A DNA stretch of 64,000 bases from Blastococcus saxobsidens DD2 (GCF_000284015.1 NC_016943.1:2459541-2523540); one strand, 5' to 3'. Shown: positions 15,888 to 24,382, counted from the stretch's first letter. Notes: generated from the letters alone by a model not told the origin. Program-made: numbers and translations.

Positions 15888-17381
15888 TCAGTGCGAGCCC
15901 TCGCCCGCGCCCGGGACCAGGTGCGCGATCGAGCGGGTGTCCTGGAAGGCGCGGACGCCCTCGATGCCCTGCTCGCGCCCCATGCCGGACTGCTTCATGC
16001 CGCCGAACGGGGCCCGCAGGTCCAGCCGGGTGGCGCCGTGGTCGTTGACCCAGACGTAGCCCACCGCGAGCTGGGCGCCGAGCCGGTCGGCGGCCTCGGT
16101 GTCGGCGGTCCAGACCGAGCCGCACAGCCCACCCCAGGTGTCGTTCGCCAGCCGCACCGCCTCGGCGTCGTCGTCGAACGGGATCACCGGGATCACCGGC
16201 CCGAACTGCTCCTGGGTGACCACCCGGAGTGCCGGAGCGGGCTCGACGACGATGGCGGGGCGCACGAAGTTGCCCTCGGCGAGCTCCCCACCGGGCAGCT
16301 CGCCGAACTCCAGCACGGTCGCGCCGGAGTCCCGCGCCTCCTCGATGATCTCGGTGACGAACGCCTTCTGCGCGGACTGGTGCAGCGGCCCCATCGTGGT
16401 GCCCTCGGCCAGGGCGTGACCGAGGACGACCTTCTCCAGCCGCGCGGCCAGTCCGGCCACCACCTCGTCCATGCGGGAGCGGTGCACGTAGATCCGCTTG
16501 GCGGCCATGCAGATCTGGCCGGTGGTGTCGTAGATCCCGGCGTACAGCCGGTCGAGGTGCTCGTCGTCGAGGACGGCGTCGGCACGGATGATCGCCGGGT
16601 CGTTCCCGCCCAGCTCCAGGGTGACGCGGGTGAGGCTGCGGGAGGCCATCTCCATCATCCGCTTGCCGCCGTTCACGCTGCCGGTGAAGCAGATCTTGGC
16701 GACGTCGGGGTTGTCGACCAGCGGCCCCATCTCGGTGTCCTTGCCGGTCACGATGTTGATCACGCCCGGGGGCAACTTCTCGGCGACGCGCTGCACCAGG
16801 CGGGTGATCGCCAGCGGCGTGGTGGGCGGCGGCTTGATGACCGCGGTGTTGCCGGCCAGCAGGGCGTGGGGGAGCGCCGCGCCGAGGATGGCGATCGGCC
16901 AGTTGAACGGCACGATGATGCTCACCACGCCGAGCGACTGGTAGCCGACCGTGGTCTCGACGGGGATCCCCGGCGCGGGCGGCAGCACCGTCACCTGGTC
17001 CACCTCGTCGGCCAGCGAGAGCGCCAGCTGCCACCGGATCTCGAAGACCAGGGCATCGATCCAGGACTCCATGCGGATCTTGCCGTTCTCCAGCGCCAGC
17101 ACCCGCGCGTCCTCGTCGCGGTCGTCGGCGATCCCCTCGATGGCGGCGGCCATCGTGGCCGCCCGTTCGGTGGCGGGCAGGGCCGACCAGGCCGGATAGG
17201 CCTCCTTGGCCGCCGCGACGGCGTCCGCCACGTCGTCCTCCGTCGCCGCCGCCGCGTGCCCCACGACGACGCCCGGCCGGGCCGGGTCGACGACATCCAG
17301 CACGTTCGCGGTGGATCGGGTCTCCCCGCCGATGTAGAGCCCCGTCGTCACCGGAGCCGTCGTGCTCAACAGGTCGGTCAT
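15888..17381 (-). CDS. NAD(P)-dependent aldehyde dehydrogenase
   Basis: 497-residue ALDH-superfamily enzyme. It has the segment PFNWPI, the FTGSVNGGK cofactor loop, the catalytic Glu in LELGGND, the catalytic Cys291 in GQICMAAKR, and the C-terminal PFGGMKQSGMGRE. ATG 17381 has GAGAGG about twelve bases upstream. It is the last gene of metF-folD-orf-fchA-folP-aldh. An aromatic aldehyde such as vanillin or syringaldehyde would fit the neighbouring O-demethylation genes, but ALDH substrate cannot be read from these motifs. Confidence 0.88.
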   Translation of the reverse strand: MTDLLSTTAPVTTGLYIGGETRSTANVLDVVDPARPGVVVGHAAAATEDDVADAVAAAKEAYPAWSALPATERAATMAAAIEGIADDRDEDARVLALENGKIRMESWIDALVFEIRWQLALSLADEVDQVTVLPPAPGIPVETTVGYQSLGVVSIIVPFNWPIAILGAALPHALLAGNTAVIKPPPTTPLAITRLVQRVAEKLPPGVINIVTGKDTEMGPLVDNPDVAKICFTGSVNGGKRMMEMASRSLTRVTLELGGNDPAIIRADAVLDDEHLDRLYAGIYDTTGQICMAAKRIYVHRSRMDEVVAGLAARLEKVVLGHALAEGTTMGPLHQSAQKAFVTEIIEEARDSGATVLEFGELPGGELAEGNFVRPAIVVEPAPALRVVTQEQFGPVIPVIPFDDDAEAVRLANDTWGGLCGSVWTADTEAADRLGAQLAVGYVWVNDHGATRLDLRAPFGGMKQSGMGREQGIEGVRAFQDTRSIAHLVPGAGEGSH

Positions 17382-17461
17382 CTGGACCGCCACCTCTCTG
17401 TGGGTTCCGTTCTGCCCGGGATGCCGGGTGGCACCCCGATCCTGCGCCGGAGCGCGAGTCC

Positions 17462-18334
17462 TCAGGTACGCGTCAGGCCGGGGACCACCTTCCTGCGCGA
17501 GACACCCGCCGGTGCGCCCGAGCCGACGGCGGCGACCACGCGCACCGCGTCGGCGCTGGCCGGCACGTCGTGCACCCGCACGCCCCAGGCCCCGGCCCGG
17601 GCCGCGAGCACGGTGGTGGCCACGGTGGCGCCCTCCCGTCGGTCGGGTGGCCGAGGGAGCCCGCCGTCGTCGGCGAGGACCGCCCCCAGGAAGCGCTTCC
17701 GGGAGGCGCCGACCAGGACCGGGAGACCCAGATCCGTGAGCGTCTCCAGGCCGGCGAGGAGGGCGAGGTCGTGCTCGGGCTGCTTCGCGAAGCCCAGGCC
17801 CGGGTCGATCACGAGCCGGCCGGGGGAGACCCCGGCGGCCAGCGCGTCGTCCACGCGCTCGCACAGTTCCCGCCGGACGTCGGCCACCACGTCGTCGTAG
17901 GTGGCTGCGGCGTACATGTCGCGGATGCGCCCGCGCCGGTGCACGAGCACCCAGGGAACGCCGGCCTCGGCGACCACCCGCGCCATGTCGCGGTCCGCGA
18001 GGCCGCCGCTGACGTCGTCGACCATGACCGCACCGGCGTCCAGCGCCGCTGCGGCCACCTGTGCGCGGGTGGTGTCGACGCTCACCGCGACCCCGAGCCG
18101 GGAGAGTGCGGCGACCACGGGCAGCACGCGGCAGCACTCCGTTGCCGCGTCCACGCGCGCGGCGCCGGGACGCGTCGACTCCCCGCCGACGTCGACGTAG
18201 TCGGCGCCCGCGGCGGTCATCGCCAGCCCGTGCGCGACGGCCGCGTCGACGGTGTCGTGGCGGCCCCCGTCGGAGAACGAATCGGGGGTGACGTCGAGGA
18301 TCCCCATGACGACGCACCGGCCGGGACGGAGCAT
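17462..18334 (-). CDS. folP: Dihydropteroate synthase with two Asn-to-Asp changes in the pterin site
   Basis: 290-residue DHPS, close in layout to mycobacterial FolP1: VGGESTRPGA, SVDTTRAQ, LVIDPGLGFAK, VGASRKRFLG and GVRVHDV are all present. Two positions normally Asn in the family are Asp here: the strand-1 motif reads GILDVTPDSF (usually NVTPDSF) and the next reads MVDDVSGG (usually NDVSGG). Both codons are GAC. The second Asn contacts the pterin in known structures, so activity may be altered. Start: ATG 18334, or GTG 18337 one codon earlier; GGAGG lies 7-10 bases upstream. It follows the cyclodeaminase gene by 34 bases. Confidence 0.85.
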   Translation of the reverse strand: MLRPGRCVVMGILDVTPDSFSDGGRHDTVDAAVAHGLAMTAAGADYVDVGGESTRPGAARVDAATECCRVLPVVAALSRLGVAVSVDTTRAQVAAAALDAGAVMVDDVSGGLADRDMARVVAEAGVPWVLVHRRGRIRDMYAAATYDDVVADVRRELCERVDDALAAGVSPGRLVIDPGLGFAKQPEHDLALLAGLETLTDLGLPVLVGASRKRFLGAVLADDGGLPRPPDRREGATVATTVLAARAGAWGVRVHDVPASADAVRVVAAVGSGAPAGVSRRKVVPGLTRT

Positions 18335-18368
18335 CACGGCCGGGCCTCCGACCGCAGCTGTGGAACGG

Positions 18369-19010
18369 TCATCGGCGCATCCGCTCCCGTACCGCGGCCG
18401 CCACCTCGTCGGCACGCCGCGCCAGGTCCTCGACCTCCGCCACTGCCGCGGCGAGGTCGTCCCGCGCCCGCTCGTCGCCGATGCCGGCCAGGTTGGCCTC
18501 CACGGCCAGCCGCGCCGTCGTGGCGGCGGCCCGGGCGGCTGCGGTGGCCGCGGCCACGTCGCTGACGAGGTTGCGGTTCGCGACCGGCAGCACCCGCTCG
18601 GCCAGCGACACGAGCTCGGCGGCCGAGCGGAGGATCGCCAGCGGCGGCCGCGTGGCGTCCAGCTGCGCCTCGGAGAGCCGGCGTCGCCGTACCGCCTGCT
18701 CGTCGGCGGTGCCGCGCGGCAGCTTCATCGCCGCGGCGACGGCCGAGAACGCTGTCTCGTCGTCGGCGGCGGCCTGGAGACAGGCGTCGCGCTGCGCGTC
18801 GGCGGCCGCCACGATCTCGCCGACCAGCTCGGCGTGCTCCTCGTCCGTGGTGAACCGGCCGACCATCGCGACCAGGGACGCCGACAGGGCCCCCTCGACC
18901 GCGGCGGTGGCACCCGCCCCCGGCGCGGCCATGCGCGCGGCCAGCTGGCCGAGGAACTCGCCGAGGGACTGGCCGTCGACCTCGTCCCGCCCGTCGCCCC
19001 CGCCGCTCAC
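18369..19010 (-). CDS. Formiminotetrahydrofolate cyclodeaminase-family protein (FTCD_C / FchA-like)
   Basis: 213-residue, almost entirely helical protein of the cyclodeaminase/cyclohydrolase family. It has LGEFLGQLAARMAAPGAGATAA near residue 15, the family's PGGG-like folate loop, and ANRNLVSDVAAATAAA near 150. The family converts 5-formimino-THF to 5,10-methenyl-THF or acts as methenyl-THF cyclohydrolase. The GTG start overlaps the stop of the 42-codon frame upstream (GTGA). In a folD-metF operon it would interconvert C1-folates. No histidine-degradation genes are nearby, which favours a general C1 role. Confidence 0.82.
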   Translation of the reverse strand: MSGGGDGRDEVDGQSLGEFLGQLAARMAAPGAGATAAVEGALSASLVAMVGRFTTDEEHAELVGEIVAAADAQRDACLQAAADDETAFSAVAAAMKLPRGTADEQAVRRRRLSEAQLDATRPPLAILRSAAELVSLAERVLPVANRNLVSDVAAATAAARAAATTARLAVEANLAGIGDERARDDLAAAVAEVEDLARRADEVAAAVRERMRR

Positions 19011-19135
19011 GGGCCGGCCACCGGCGAGGTGTCGACGGCGGCCTCGGGCCGGGCGTGCGCGAACGCCCGTCCGCCGGCCGGCCGGGCGGCCTCGCCCGCG
19101 CGCAGGTCGTCGAGCCGCGCCCAGGGCCGGCTCAT
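19007..19135 (-). CDS. 42-residue coupled reading frame, possible PabB N-terminal remnant
   Basis: Begins in a TGATG overlap with the folD stop and ends in a GTGA overlap with the cyclodeaminase start, so both boundaries look like translational coupling. The product starts MSRPWARLDDLRAGEA and contains AFAHARPEAAVDTS. This resembles the first residues of actinobacterial aminodeoxychorismate synthase I (WARFDDL-type start), but the catalytic region is absent. It may be a genuine small protein or the stub of a deleted pabB. The resemblance is from memory and weak. Confidence 0.4.
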   Translation of the reverse strand: MSRPWARLDDLRAGEAARPAGGRAFAHARPEAAVDTSPVAGP

Positions 19136-19995
19136 CAGTCCGCGATGCCCTGCTGGACCCGGGCCGCGGTGAGGGTGTTGGCCAGCAGCATGGCGATCGT
19201 CATCGGGCCGACGCCACCCGGCACCGGCGTGATCGCGCCGGCCACCTCGGAGACCGGGCCGAACTCGACGTCGCCGTGCAGCCCGTCCTCGCCGCGGTGG
19301 ATGCCGACGTCGATCACCGTGGCGCCGGGCTTGACGGCATCGGCACCGACCAGGCCGGGGATCCCCGCGGCGACCACCAGCACGTCGGCGCGCCGGCACA
19401 CCTCGGCGAGATCCCGCGTGCGGGAGTGGGCCATGGTCACCGTCGCGTGGGCGGCCAGCAGCAACTGCGCCATGGGCTTGCCGACCAGCACCGACCGGCC
19501 GACGACGACGGCCTCCGCGCCGGACAGGGACACCTCGTACTCCTCCAGCAGCCGCATCACCCCGGCCGGCGTGCACGGCCGGAGCGCGGCGCGGCCCTGG
19601 GCGAGGCGCCCCGCGTTCAGCGTGGTCAGCCCGTCGACGTCCTTCTCCGCGGGGATGCGGGCCAGGAGCGCATCGGAGTCCAGGTGGCCCGGAGTCGGGA
19701 GCTGGAGCAGGATGCCCGACACCGCCGGGTCGGCGGCCAGCTCGTCGACGAGCGCGGCGGCCGTCTCCTGGTCGACGTCGCCGGGCAGGTGGCGGTGCAG
19801 GTCCTGCATGCCGGCGGCGACGCTCAGGCGGCGCTTGCTGCGGACGTAGACCTCCGAGGCCGGATCGTCCCCGATGAGGATCGTGGCCAGGCCGGGAGGG
19901 GTACCGCCCGCGGCGACGAGCCGGTCCACGCCGCCCGCCACGTCCTCACGCACCTTCTTGGCGACGGCGCTCCCGTCGATGATCCGCGCGGTCAT
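19135..19995 (-). CDS. folD: Bifunctional methylene-THF dehydrogenase/methenyl-THF cyclohydrolase
   Basis: 286-residue FolD. It has SEVYVRSKRR with the catalytic Lys near residue 54, GILLQLPTPGHLD, PAEKDVDGL, PCTPAGVMRLL, VVGRSVLVGKPMA for the dinucleotide, and TPVPGGVGPMTIAML near the C-terminus. It interconverts 5,10-methylene-, methenyl- and 10-formyl-THF. It follows metF by 109 bases and is coupled to the next frame by TGATG. With PurU (39327) it would allow oxidation of a methyl group to formate. Confidence 0.95.
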   Translation of the reverse strand: MTARIIDGSAVAKKVREDVAGGVDRLVAAGGTPPGLATILIGDDPASEVYVRSKRRLSVAAGMQDLHRHLPGDVDQETAAALVDELAADPAVSGILLQLPTPGHLDSDALLARIPAEKDVDGLTTLNAGRLAQGRAALRPCTPAGVMRLLEEYEVSLSGAEAVVVGRSVLVGKPMAQLLLAAHATVTMAHSRTRDLAEVCRRADVLVVAAGIPGLVGADAVKPGATVIDVGIHRGEDGLHGDVEFGPVSEVAGAITPVPGGVGPMTIAMLLANTLTAARVQQGIAD

Positions 19996-20104
19996 CGGAC
20001 GCTCCGAGGACGAGGGGCGAGTGGCCGGGTGGTCGTCATGTCTCTCCGGTGGTGGGAGGGCCGGCTTCTCCGCCGGACGGGGGGACGCGCTGACGGGCAG
20101 GATC

Positions 20105-20968
20105 TCAGGCCAGGTTCCGCAGCATCCCCCGCCGCCACTCCTCGGTGGGGCCGAGGTCGTTGAACGTGAACACGTGGAAGCCCTCGATGCGGTTGTCCGG
20201 CTTCCCGATGTGCGGGGCCAGCCCCTCGAGGATCTTGTCCGGGCTGTAGCCGCCGGGGACGAAGAACCGCCAGAGCAGGGTCTGCTGCTTCTTCAGGAAC
20301 TTGGCCGACTCACCGATCCCGAGCCCACCGGAGACCCGCAGCAGCTTCTGGCGGTGCACCGCACCCGGTACGCCGACGTGGACGGGGAGGTCGATCCCGC
20401 GGCGGGTGAGCTCGCGGGCCCACGTCAGGATGACCGCCGGGTCGAACACGATCTGGGTCTTGATGTGGGTGGCCAGGGCCGCCTTGTCCTTCAGCGCCTG
20501 GAACAGCACGTCCTCGGGGACGGCCGGGTGGCCCTCCGGGTGGCCGCCGATGCCGATCTCGGTGAAGCCGTGGTCGAGTTCGTGCAGAGCGACGAGGAGG
20601 GCGTGCGCGTCGGTGAACTCCGTGGGCGTGTCCGTGGGGTCGCCGCCGACGACGAACACGTCCGAGATGCCGGCCTCCCGGCAGCGGGCCACGATGTCGG
20701 CCAGGTGCGCGCGGTCGCGGACCTGCTGGGCCGACAGGTGCGGCGCCACGTCGTAGCCGTGGCCGGCCAGCGCGACGGTGAGGTCGAGGGTCGCGTCCTG
20801 ACCCTTGGCCGGGGACGCGGTGACGGTCAGCCGCACGTCCGTGGGCACGTGCTGGAGGACCTGTTCCTCGGTCTTCTTGAACGGGATCACCTCGTAGCCG
20901 AGGTCCTCGAACGTCCGCCTCAGCGAGGCGCGGGTGGCCGTGTCCCGGACCTTCAGCGCTCGCTTCAC
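20105..20968 (-). CDS. metF: Methylenetetrahydrofolate reductase-family protein (MetF)
   Basis: 287-residue TIM-barrel flavoprotein of the MTHFR family. It contains PHLSAQQVRDRAHLADIV, DVFVVGGDPTD, GIGGHPEGHP, IKTQIVFDP and the Gln/Phe folate-binding region. GTG 20968 is preferred, with AGAGGGG 8 bases upstream. It is the first gene of a folate operon. Next to LigM-type demethylases it could work in the methyl-oxidising direction, as in the ligM-metF-ligH set of Sphingobium SYK-6 (known from that system), returning 5-methyl-THF to methylene-THF. The sequence alone does not tell direction. Confidence 0.88.
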   Translation of the reverse strand: MKRALKVRDTATRASLRRTFEDLGYEVIPFKKTEEQVLQHVPTDVRLTVTASPAKGQDATLDLTVALAGHGYDVAPHLSAQQVRDRAHLADIVARCREAGISDVFVVGGDPTDTPTEFTDAHALLVALHELDHGFTEIGIGGHPEGHPAVPEDVLFQALKDKAALATHIKTQIVFDPAVILTWARELTRRGIDLPVHVGVPGAVHRQKLLRVSGGLGIGESAKFLKKQQTLLWRFFVPGGYSPDKILEGLAPHIGKPDNRIEGFHVFTFNDLGPTEEWRRGMLRNLA

Positions 20969-21457
20969 CTGGTGTCCCCTCTGCACAGGTCCGCGGCGGG
21001 TCCCCGCAGCGGGCGTCGTCGGCGGCGTGCCCGGACGGGCGGCTGCTGCCATGCGCACGTCGATCGTGACCTGCGCCACCCCCGGACCGGGACGGTGATA
21101 TGGCGGCACCTCGTCCGCCGGTTCGGTGGCCGCCCGTACGTCAATCGTCGCGGGTGGCCCCGGCCGGGCCCGGGGCCGAGCACGTGGTCACGGACGCTGG
21201 CGGGGTCCGGCCGTCCGGGAGCCGGCGGCCGTGGAGCAGGAGCCCGTTCAGCGCCGGCCTGCATCTTCTCCGCGGTCGAGAGCCCACCTCGACGCACGGA
21301 CGTCCTGACCGGGTCGTGACGGGAGGTCGTGTCCCCGCCCGGAGGGGTTCGTCCGGGCCGTCCGCTGCACGTCGGCGGCCCGGGGCGTGTCAGCATCTCC
21401 CCGGGACGGCCCGGGTGAGGGCCGTCGCCGGCGGGGCGGCACAGGAAGGAGGGGCCG
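20969..21457. other. Gene-free region between metF and the sensor kinase
   Basis: 489 bp of GC-rich sequence separating divergent transcription units. I find no reading frame with protein-like content and no convincing promoter or riboswitch. A GGAAGGAGGGG ribosome-binding site ends it in front of the kinase start. Confidence 0.5.
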
Positions 21458-23044
21458 GTGGAGCGAGCAGGACGGGCCGCCGGCACGTCGGCCGTTCCGC
21501 GGACCACGGCAGCCCAGGTCCTGGAGCACGCGCCGGACGGGCTGGTGGTCATCGACGCCGAGGCGCGCTTCGTCGAGGCCAACCCCGCGGCTGTGCTCCT
21601 GTGCGGCCTGGATCCGGACCGCGTCGCCGGCAACCGGTCACCGTTCCCGGTGCCCGACGACGCGCCCGCCACCAGGACCGGCGAGCTCACCGTGGCCTGG
21701 GAACCCGCGCCCGGTCAGCGACGGGAGTTCGCCTACGTGGTCGCCGCGGTGCCCGGGCAGCCGCGGTGGATCGTCTCCTTCCGGGACGTCACCCTCAGCC
21801 GGTTGCGCGAGCGGCGGCTGGCCGCGATCGCCAAGGCGGCCTCGAACGTGGCGTCGAAGCGTTCGCTGGTCGGCACCCTGGAGGCGCTGGCTCAGGAGGT
21901 CGCGCGCACCGACGCCCTCGCCGGGGTGCAGGTCCTGACCGTCAACTCGTCCGGGGACCGGTTGCACGTCATGGGCGTCGCCGGCTTCGGCCGCGAGGTG
22001 CCGTTCTTCGACAAGCTCATGGAATGCCGTGCCCTGGGCGCCCGCCTGATGATGCTGGACGCCCTGGAGAGCCGGGAGCCGCTGGTCGCGCCGAACCGGT
22101 ACGAGGCCGTCATGCGGGACCCGGCGTGGCGGCCCCTGCACGAGGTCATGCGGCATCCCCGGTGGGACTGGTTCGTCAGCGTGCCCCTCCTCGCCCGCGG
22201 GGAGCCGGTCGGCATCCTGAACGCCTTCTTCGCGCCCGGCCAGATCGTCGGCGACACCGAGCTGGAGTTCCTCCTCGCCATGGCGGAGCAGGCCGCGATG
22301 GCGGTGGACCATGCCGCGCTGATGGAACGGGAACGGGACGTCGCCCGGCGGGAGGAGCGGCAGAAACTCGCCCGTGACCTGCACGACTCGGTGGTGCAGC
22401 AGGTCTTCTCGATGATGATGCAGGCGCGGTCGCTCGGCGTGCTGGTCGCTCGGGGGCTGCCCCCCACCCCGGACAAGGTGGCCCAGGTGGCCGACGACCT
22501 GAGCACCAGTGCCGAGGACGTCCTGGCCGATCTGCGCGGCATGGTGGTGGAGCTGCGGCCGGCGGCGAGCACGGCGGCCGGCCTGGCCTCGGCGCTGCGG
22601 TCGCTGGTGGACACGACCGGGGCCCGGACCGACCTGGCGGTGTCGCTCGACATCGACGATCCCGACGCCGAGATGGCCACGCTCGACCCCGACCTGCTCG
22701 AGGACGTCTACCGCGTCGTCGCCGAGGCGCTGCACAACAGCGTGAAGCACGCCCGGGCGTCGGCGATCCACGCCCGAGTGGCGGTGACCTCCCACGGACG
22801 CCGCCGGCGCCTCGTCGCCGAGGTGGCCGACGACGGCTGTGGGCTGAGCTCCGAGCACGCCCCCTCCGGCGGGTCGGCGTCGAGCGGGTTCGGCATGACG
22901 GTGATGCGCGAACGGGCGGCCCGCTGGGGCGGCGCCGTCCGGGTGCGGCAGCCGGCCGGCGGTGGGACGAGCGTGCTGCTCAGCCTGCCGCTGCCGACGT
23001 CCCTGCCCGTGGGGCCGGCGGACGACGAGGAGGAGATCCCGTGA
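21458..23044 (+). CDS. PAS-GAF sensor histidine kinase (NarL-type, HisKA_3)
   Basis: 528-residue cytosolic kinase with no membrane segment. PAS domain about 20-120 (DGLVVIDAEARFVEANPAA), GAF domain about 135-290 (WFVSVPLLARGEPVGILNAF), HisKA_3 with the phospho-accepting His309 in LARDLHDSVVQQVF, and HATPase with N-box HNSVKHA, G1 DDGCGL and G2 GFGMTVMRERAA. GTG 21458 follows a strong GGAAGGAGGGG site. It overlaps the response regulator by GTGA. The soluble PAS/GAF sensors suggest detection of a small intracellular molecule or redox state. Its place between the C1 and ring-cleavage genes makes an aromatic signal plausible. Confidence 0.9.
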   Translation: MERAGRAAGTSAVPRTTAAQVLEHAPDGLVVIDAEARFVEANPAAVLLCGLDPDRVAGNRSPFPVPDDAPATRTGELTVAWEPAPGQRREFAYVVAAVPGQPRWIVSFRDVTLSRLRERRLAAIAKAASNVASKRSLVGTLEALAQEVARTDALAGVQVLTVNSSGDRLHVMGVAGFGREVPFFDKLMECRALGARLMMLDALESREPLVAPNRYEAVMRDPAWRPLHEVMRHPRWDWFVSVPLLARGEPVGILNAFFAPGQIVGDTELEFLLAMAEQAAMAVDHAALMERERDVARREERQKLARDLHDSVVQQVFSMMMQARSLGVLVARGLPPTPDKVAQVADDLSTSAEDVLADLRGMVVELRPAASTAAGLASALRSLVDTTGARTDLAVSLDIDDPDAEMATLDPDLLEDVYRVVAEALHNSVKHARASAIHARVAVTSHGRRRRLVAEVADDGCGLSSEHAPSGGSASSGFGMTVMRERAARWGGAVRVRQPAGGGTSVLLSLPLPTSLPVGPADDEEEIP

Positions 23045-23703
23045 ACGTGGCCGATCCGATCCGGGTCCTCGTGGTGGACGACCACGCGGTGGTACGCCGC
23101 GGGGTGATCGCCTACCTCGAGGCGCTCGAGGACGTCGAGGTGGCCGACGAGGCCGGCGACGGGCAGGAGGCGCTGGACCTGCTCTCCCGGGCCGCGGCGC
23201 ACGGCGAGCTCCCCGACGTCGTCCTGATGGACCTGCAGATGCCCGGGATGGACGGGGTGACGGCGACCGGTGAGGTGCTCCGCCGGTTTCCCGGCCTCAA
23301 GGTGGTGATCCTCACCAGCTTCGGCGAGAGCGAGCGGGTGCACGCGGCGCTGGAGAGCGGGGCCTCCGGCTATCTGCTCAAGGACGCCCGGCCCGCCGAG
23401 GTCGATGCCGCGCTGCGGGCGGCGGTCCGCGACGAGGTGTTCCTCGACGCGGCGGTCACCCGGCGGCTCACCCAGGAGATGCGGGCGCCGCGCACCGGCC
23501 TGGGGGTGCTCACCGCCCGCGAGAAGGAGGTGCTGATCCTCATCGCGGAGGGCAGGTCGAACAAGGACATCGCCAAGCACCTGGTCATCAGCGAGCGGAC
23601 GGCCCGCACGCACGTCAGCCACCTGCTCACGAAGATGGGGCTCAGCTCACGGACCCAGGCGGCCCTGATGGCCGTCAAGGAGGGCCTCGTCCAGCCCCGG
23701 TGA
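23041..23703 (+). CDS. NarL/LuxR-family response regulator
   Basis: 220-residue regulator. Receiver domain 8-125 with acidic pair Asp13/Asp14, phosphorylation site Asp64 (VVLMDLQMPGMDG), Thr in LTSFGES and Lys in LLKDA; LuxR helix-turn-helix about 150-215 (LTAREKEVLILIAEGRSNKDIA). GTG 23041 overlaps the kinase stop (GTGA), so the pair is coupled. Likely targets are the ferredoxin, hydrolase and dioxygenase genes just downstream, where an 8-bp inverted repeat lies at 24187/24254. Confidence 0.92.
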   Translation: MNVADPIRVLVVDDHAVVRRGVIAYLEALEDVEVADEAGDGQEALDLLSRAAAHGELPDVVLMDLQMPGMDGVTATGEVLRRFPGLKVVILTSFGESERVHAALESGASGYLLKDARPAEVDAALRAAVRDEVFLDAAVTRRLTQEMRAPRTGLGVLTAREKEVLILIAEGRSNKDIAKHLVISERTARTHVSHLLTKMGLSSRTQAALMAVKEGLVQPR

Positions 23704-23796
23704 CTCCCGGCTTCCGTCACATGTCTCGTCGGCAGTGCGACAGCGGCGTCCGCCGCGCTCGGTCAACGGGGCGATCCGCGGGTGCGCCGGTCGGCC

Positions 23797-23802
23797 TAGC
23801 GT
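23797..23802 (+). promoter_or_regulatory. -10 box upstream of the ferredoxin gene
   Basis: TAGCGT about 60 bases before GTG 23862. GAGGAGGG lies close to the start codon, so this transcript has a short leader. Confidence 0.45.
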
Positions 23803-23861
23803 GGCGGACGTCGGACCCCCCGGGACCCGTCCCGCCCCGGCCGCACCACCGAGGAGGGCGC

Positions 23862-24161
23862 GTGACCACCGCTGCCGAACCTGCCGGGGACGTCGGTCCG
23901 CTCCGTGTCGAGTGCGCCGTCGCCGCCGTGGGCGTCGTCGTCCCGCCGGGCACGTCGATCCTGGAGGCCGTGCGACGAGCGGGGCTCGAGGTCCCGGCCG
24001 CGTGCCCCGACGGGAGCTGCGGGGCGTGCGAGACCAGGGTCCTGCAGGGCGAGCCGGACCACCGGGACGGGATCCTCACCGCGGACGAGCGCGCGTTCGG
24101 CGAGACGATGATGATCTGCGTCTCCCGGGCGCGGACACCGCGGCTGGTGCTGGACCTCTGA
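23862..24161 (+). CDS. Stand-alone [2Fe-2S] ferredoxin, like the C-terminal domain of VanB/phthalate dioxygenase reductase
   Basis: 99-residue plant-type ferredoxin. Cluster ligands are in PAACPDGSCGACETRV plus the distant Cys in MMICVSRA. The segment GEPDHRDGILTADERA and the ending CVSRARTPRLVLDL match the C-terminal domain of Rieske-oxygenase reductases such as VanB rather than free ferredoxins. The FMN and NAD domains that normally precede it are absent here. It may be an electron carrier for an oxygenase outside the window or a liberated domain. Start GTG 23862 with GAGGAGGG upstream. Confidence 0.85.
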   Translation: MTTAAEPAGDVGPLRVECAVAAVGVVVPPGTSILEAVRRAGLEVPAACPDGSCGACETRVLQGEPDHRDGILTADERAFGETMMICVSRARTPRLVLDL

Positions 24162-24186
24162 CCGGAGTGGCGGCCGCCTGACGCGT

Positions 24187-24261
24187 CGACAGGATCTCCC
24201 GTGGCCCCGGGTCCATCGTCGCTGTGGAGCCCACGACGGATGACGTAGGCCGGTCCTGTCG
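24187..24261. promoter_or_regulatory. Spaced inverted repeat upstream of the hydrolase-ligAB operon
   Basis: CGACAGGA at 24187-24194 and its complement TCCTGTCG at 24254-24261, 59 bases apart and 54 or more bases upstream of the TAGCGT box at 24315. They could be paired binding sites for the response regulator; short repeats like this also arise by chance. Confidence 0.3.
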
Positions 24262-24314
24262 CGGCGGTGGCTGCGTCGTGACATCGGGCCGATCCGGCCC
24301 GCCAGTGGCGCGCC

Positions 24315-24320
24315 TAGCGT
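24315..24320 (+). promoter_or_regulatory. -10 box upstream of the hydrolase-catC-ligAB operon
   Basis: TAGCGT 63 bases before ATG 24383; the gene itself has a GAGGCGAGAG site. Confidence 0.45.
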
Positions 24321-24382
24321 GACCCCGTGGGGAGGAGCCCGCGCGCCCTGCCCTTCCCGACGTCGTCCGAGGAGGCGAGAGC

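Noticed and set aside
15888-18317. Apparent 809-residue fusion of a long N-terminal region to the aldehyde dehydrogenase
   Set aside because: The first 312 residues are an Arg/Gly-rich shadow of folP. The ALDH has its own ATG at 17381.
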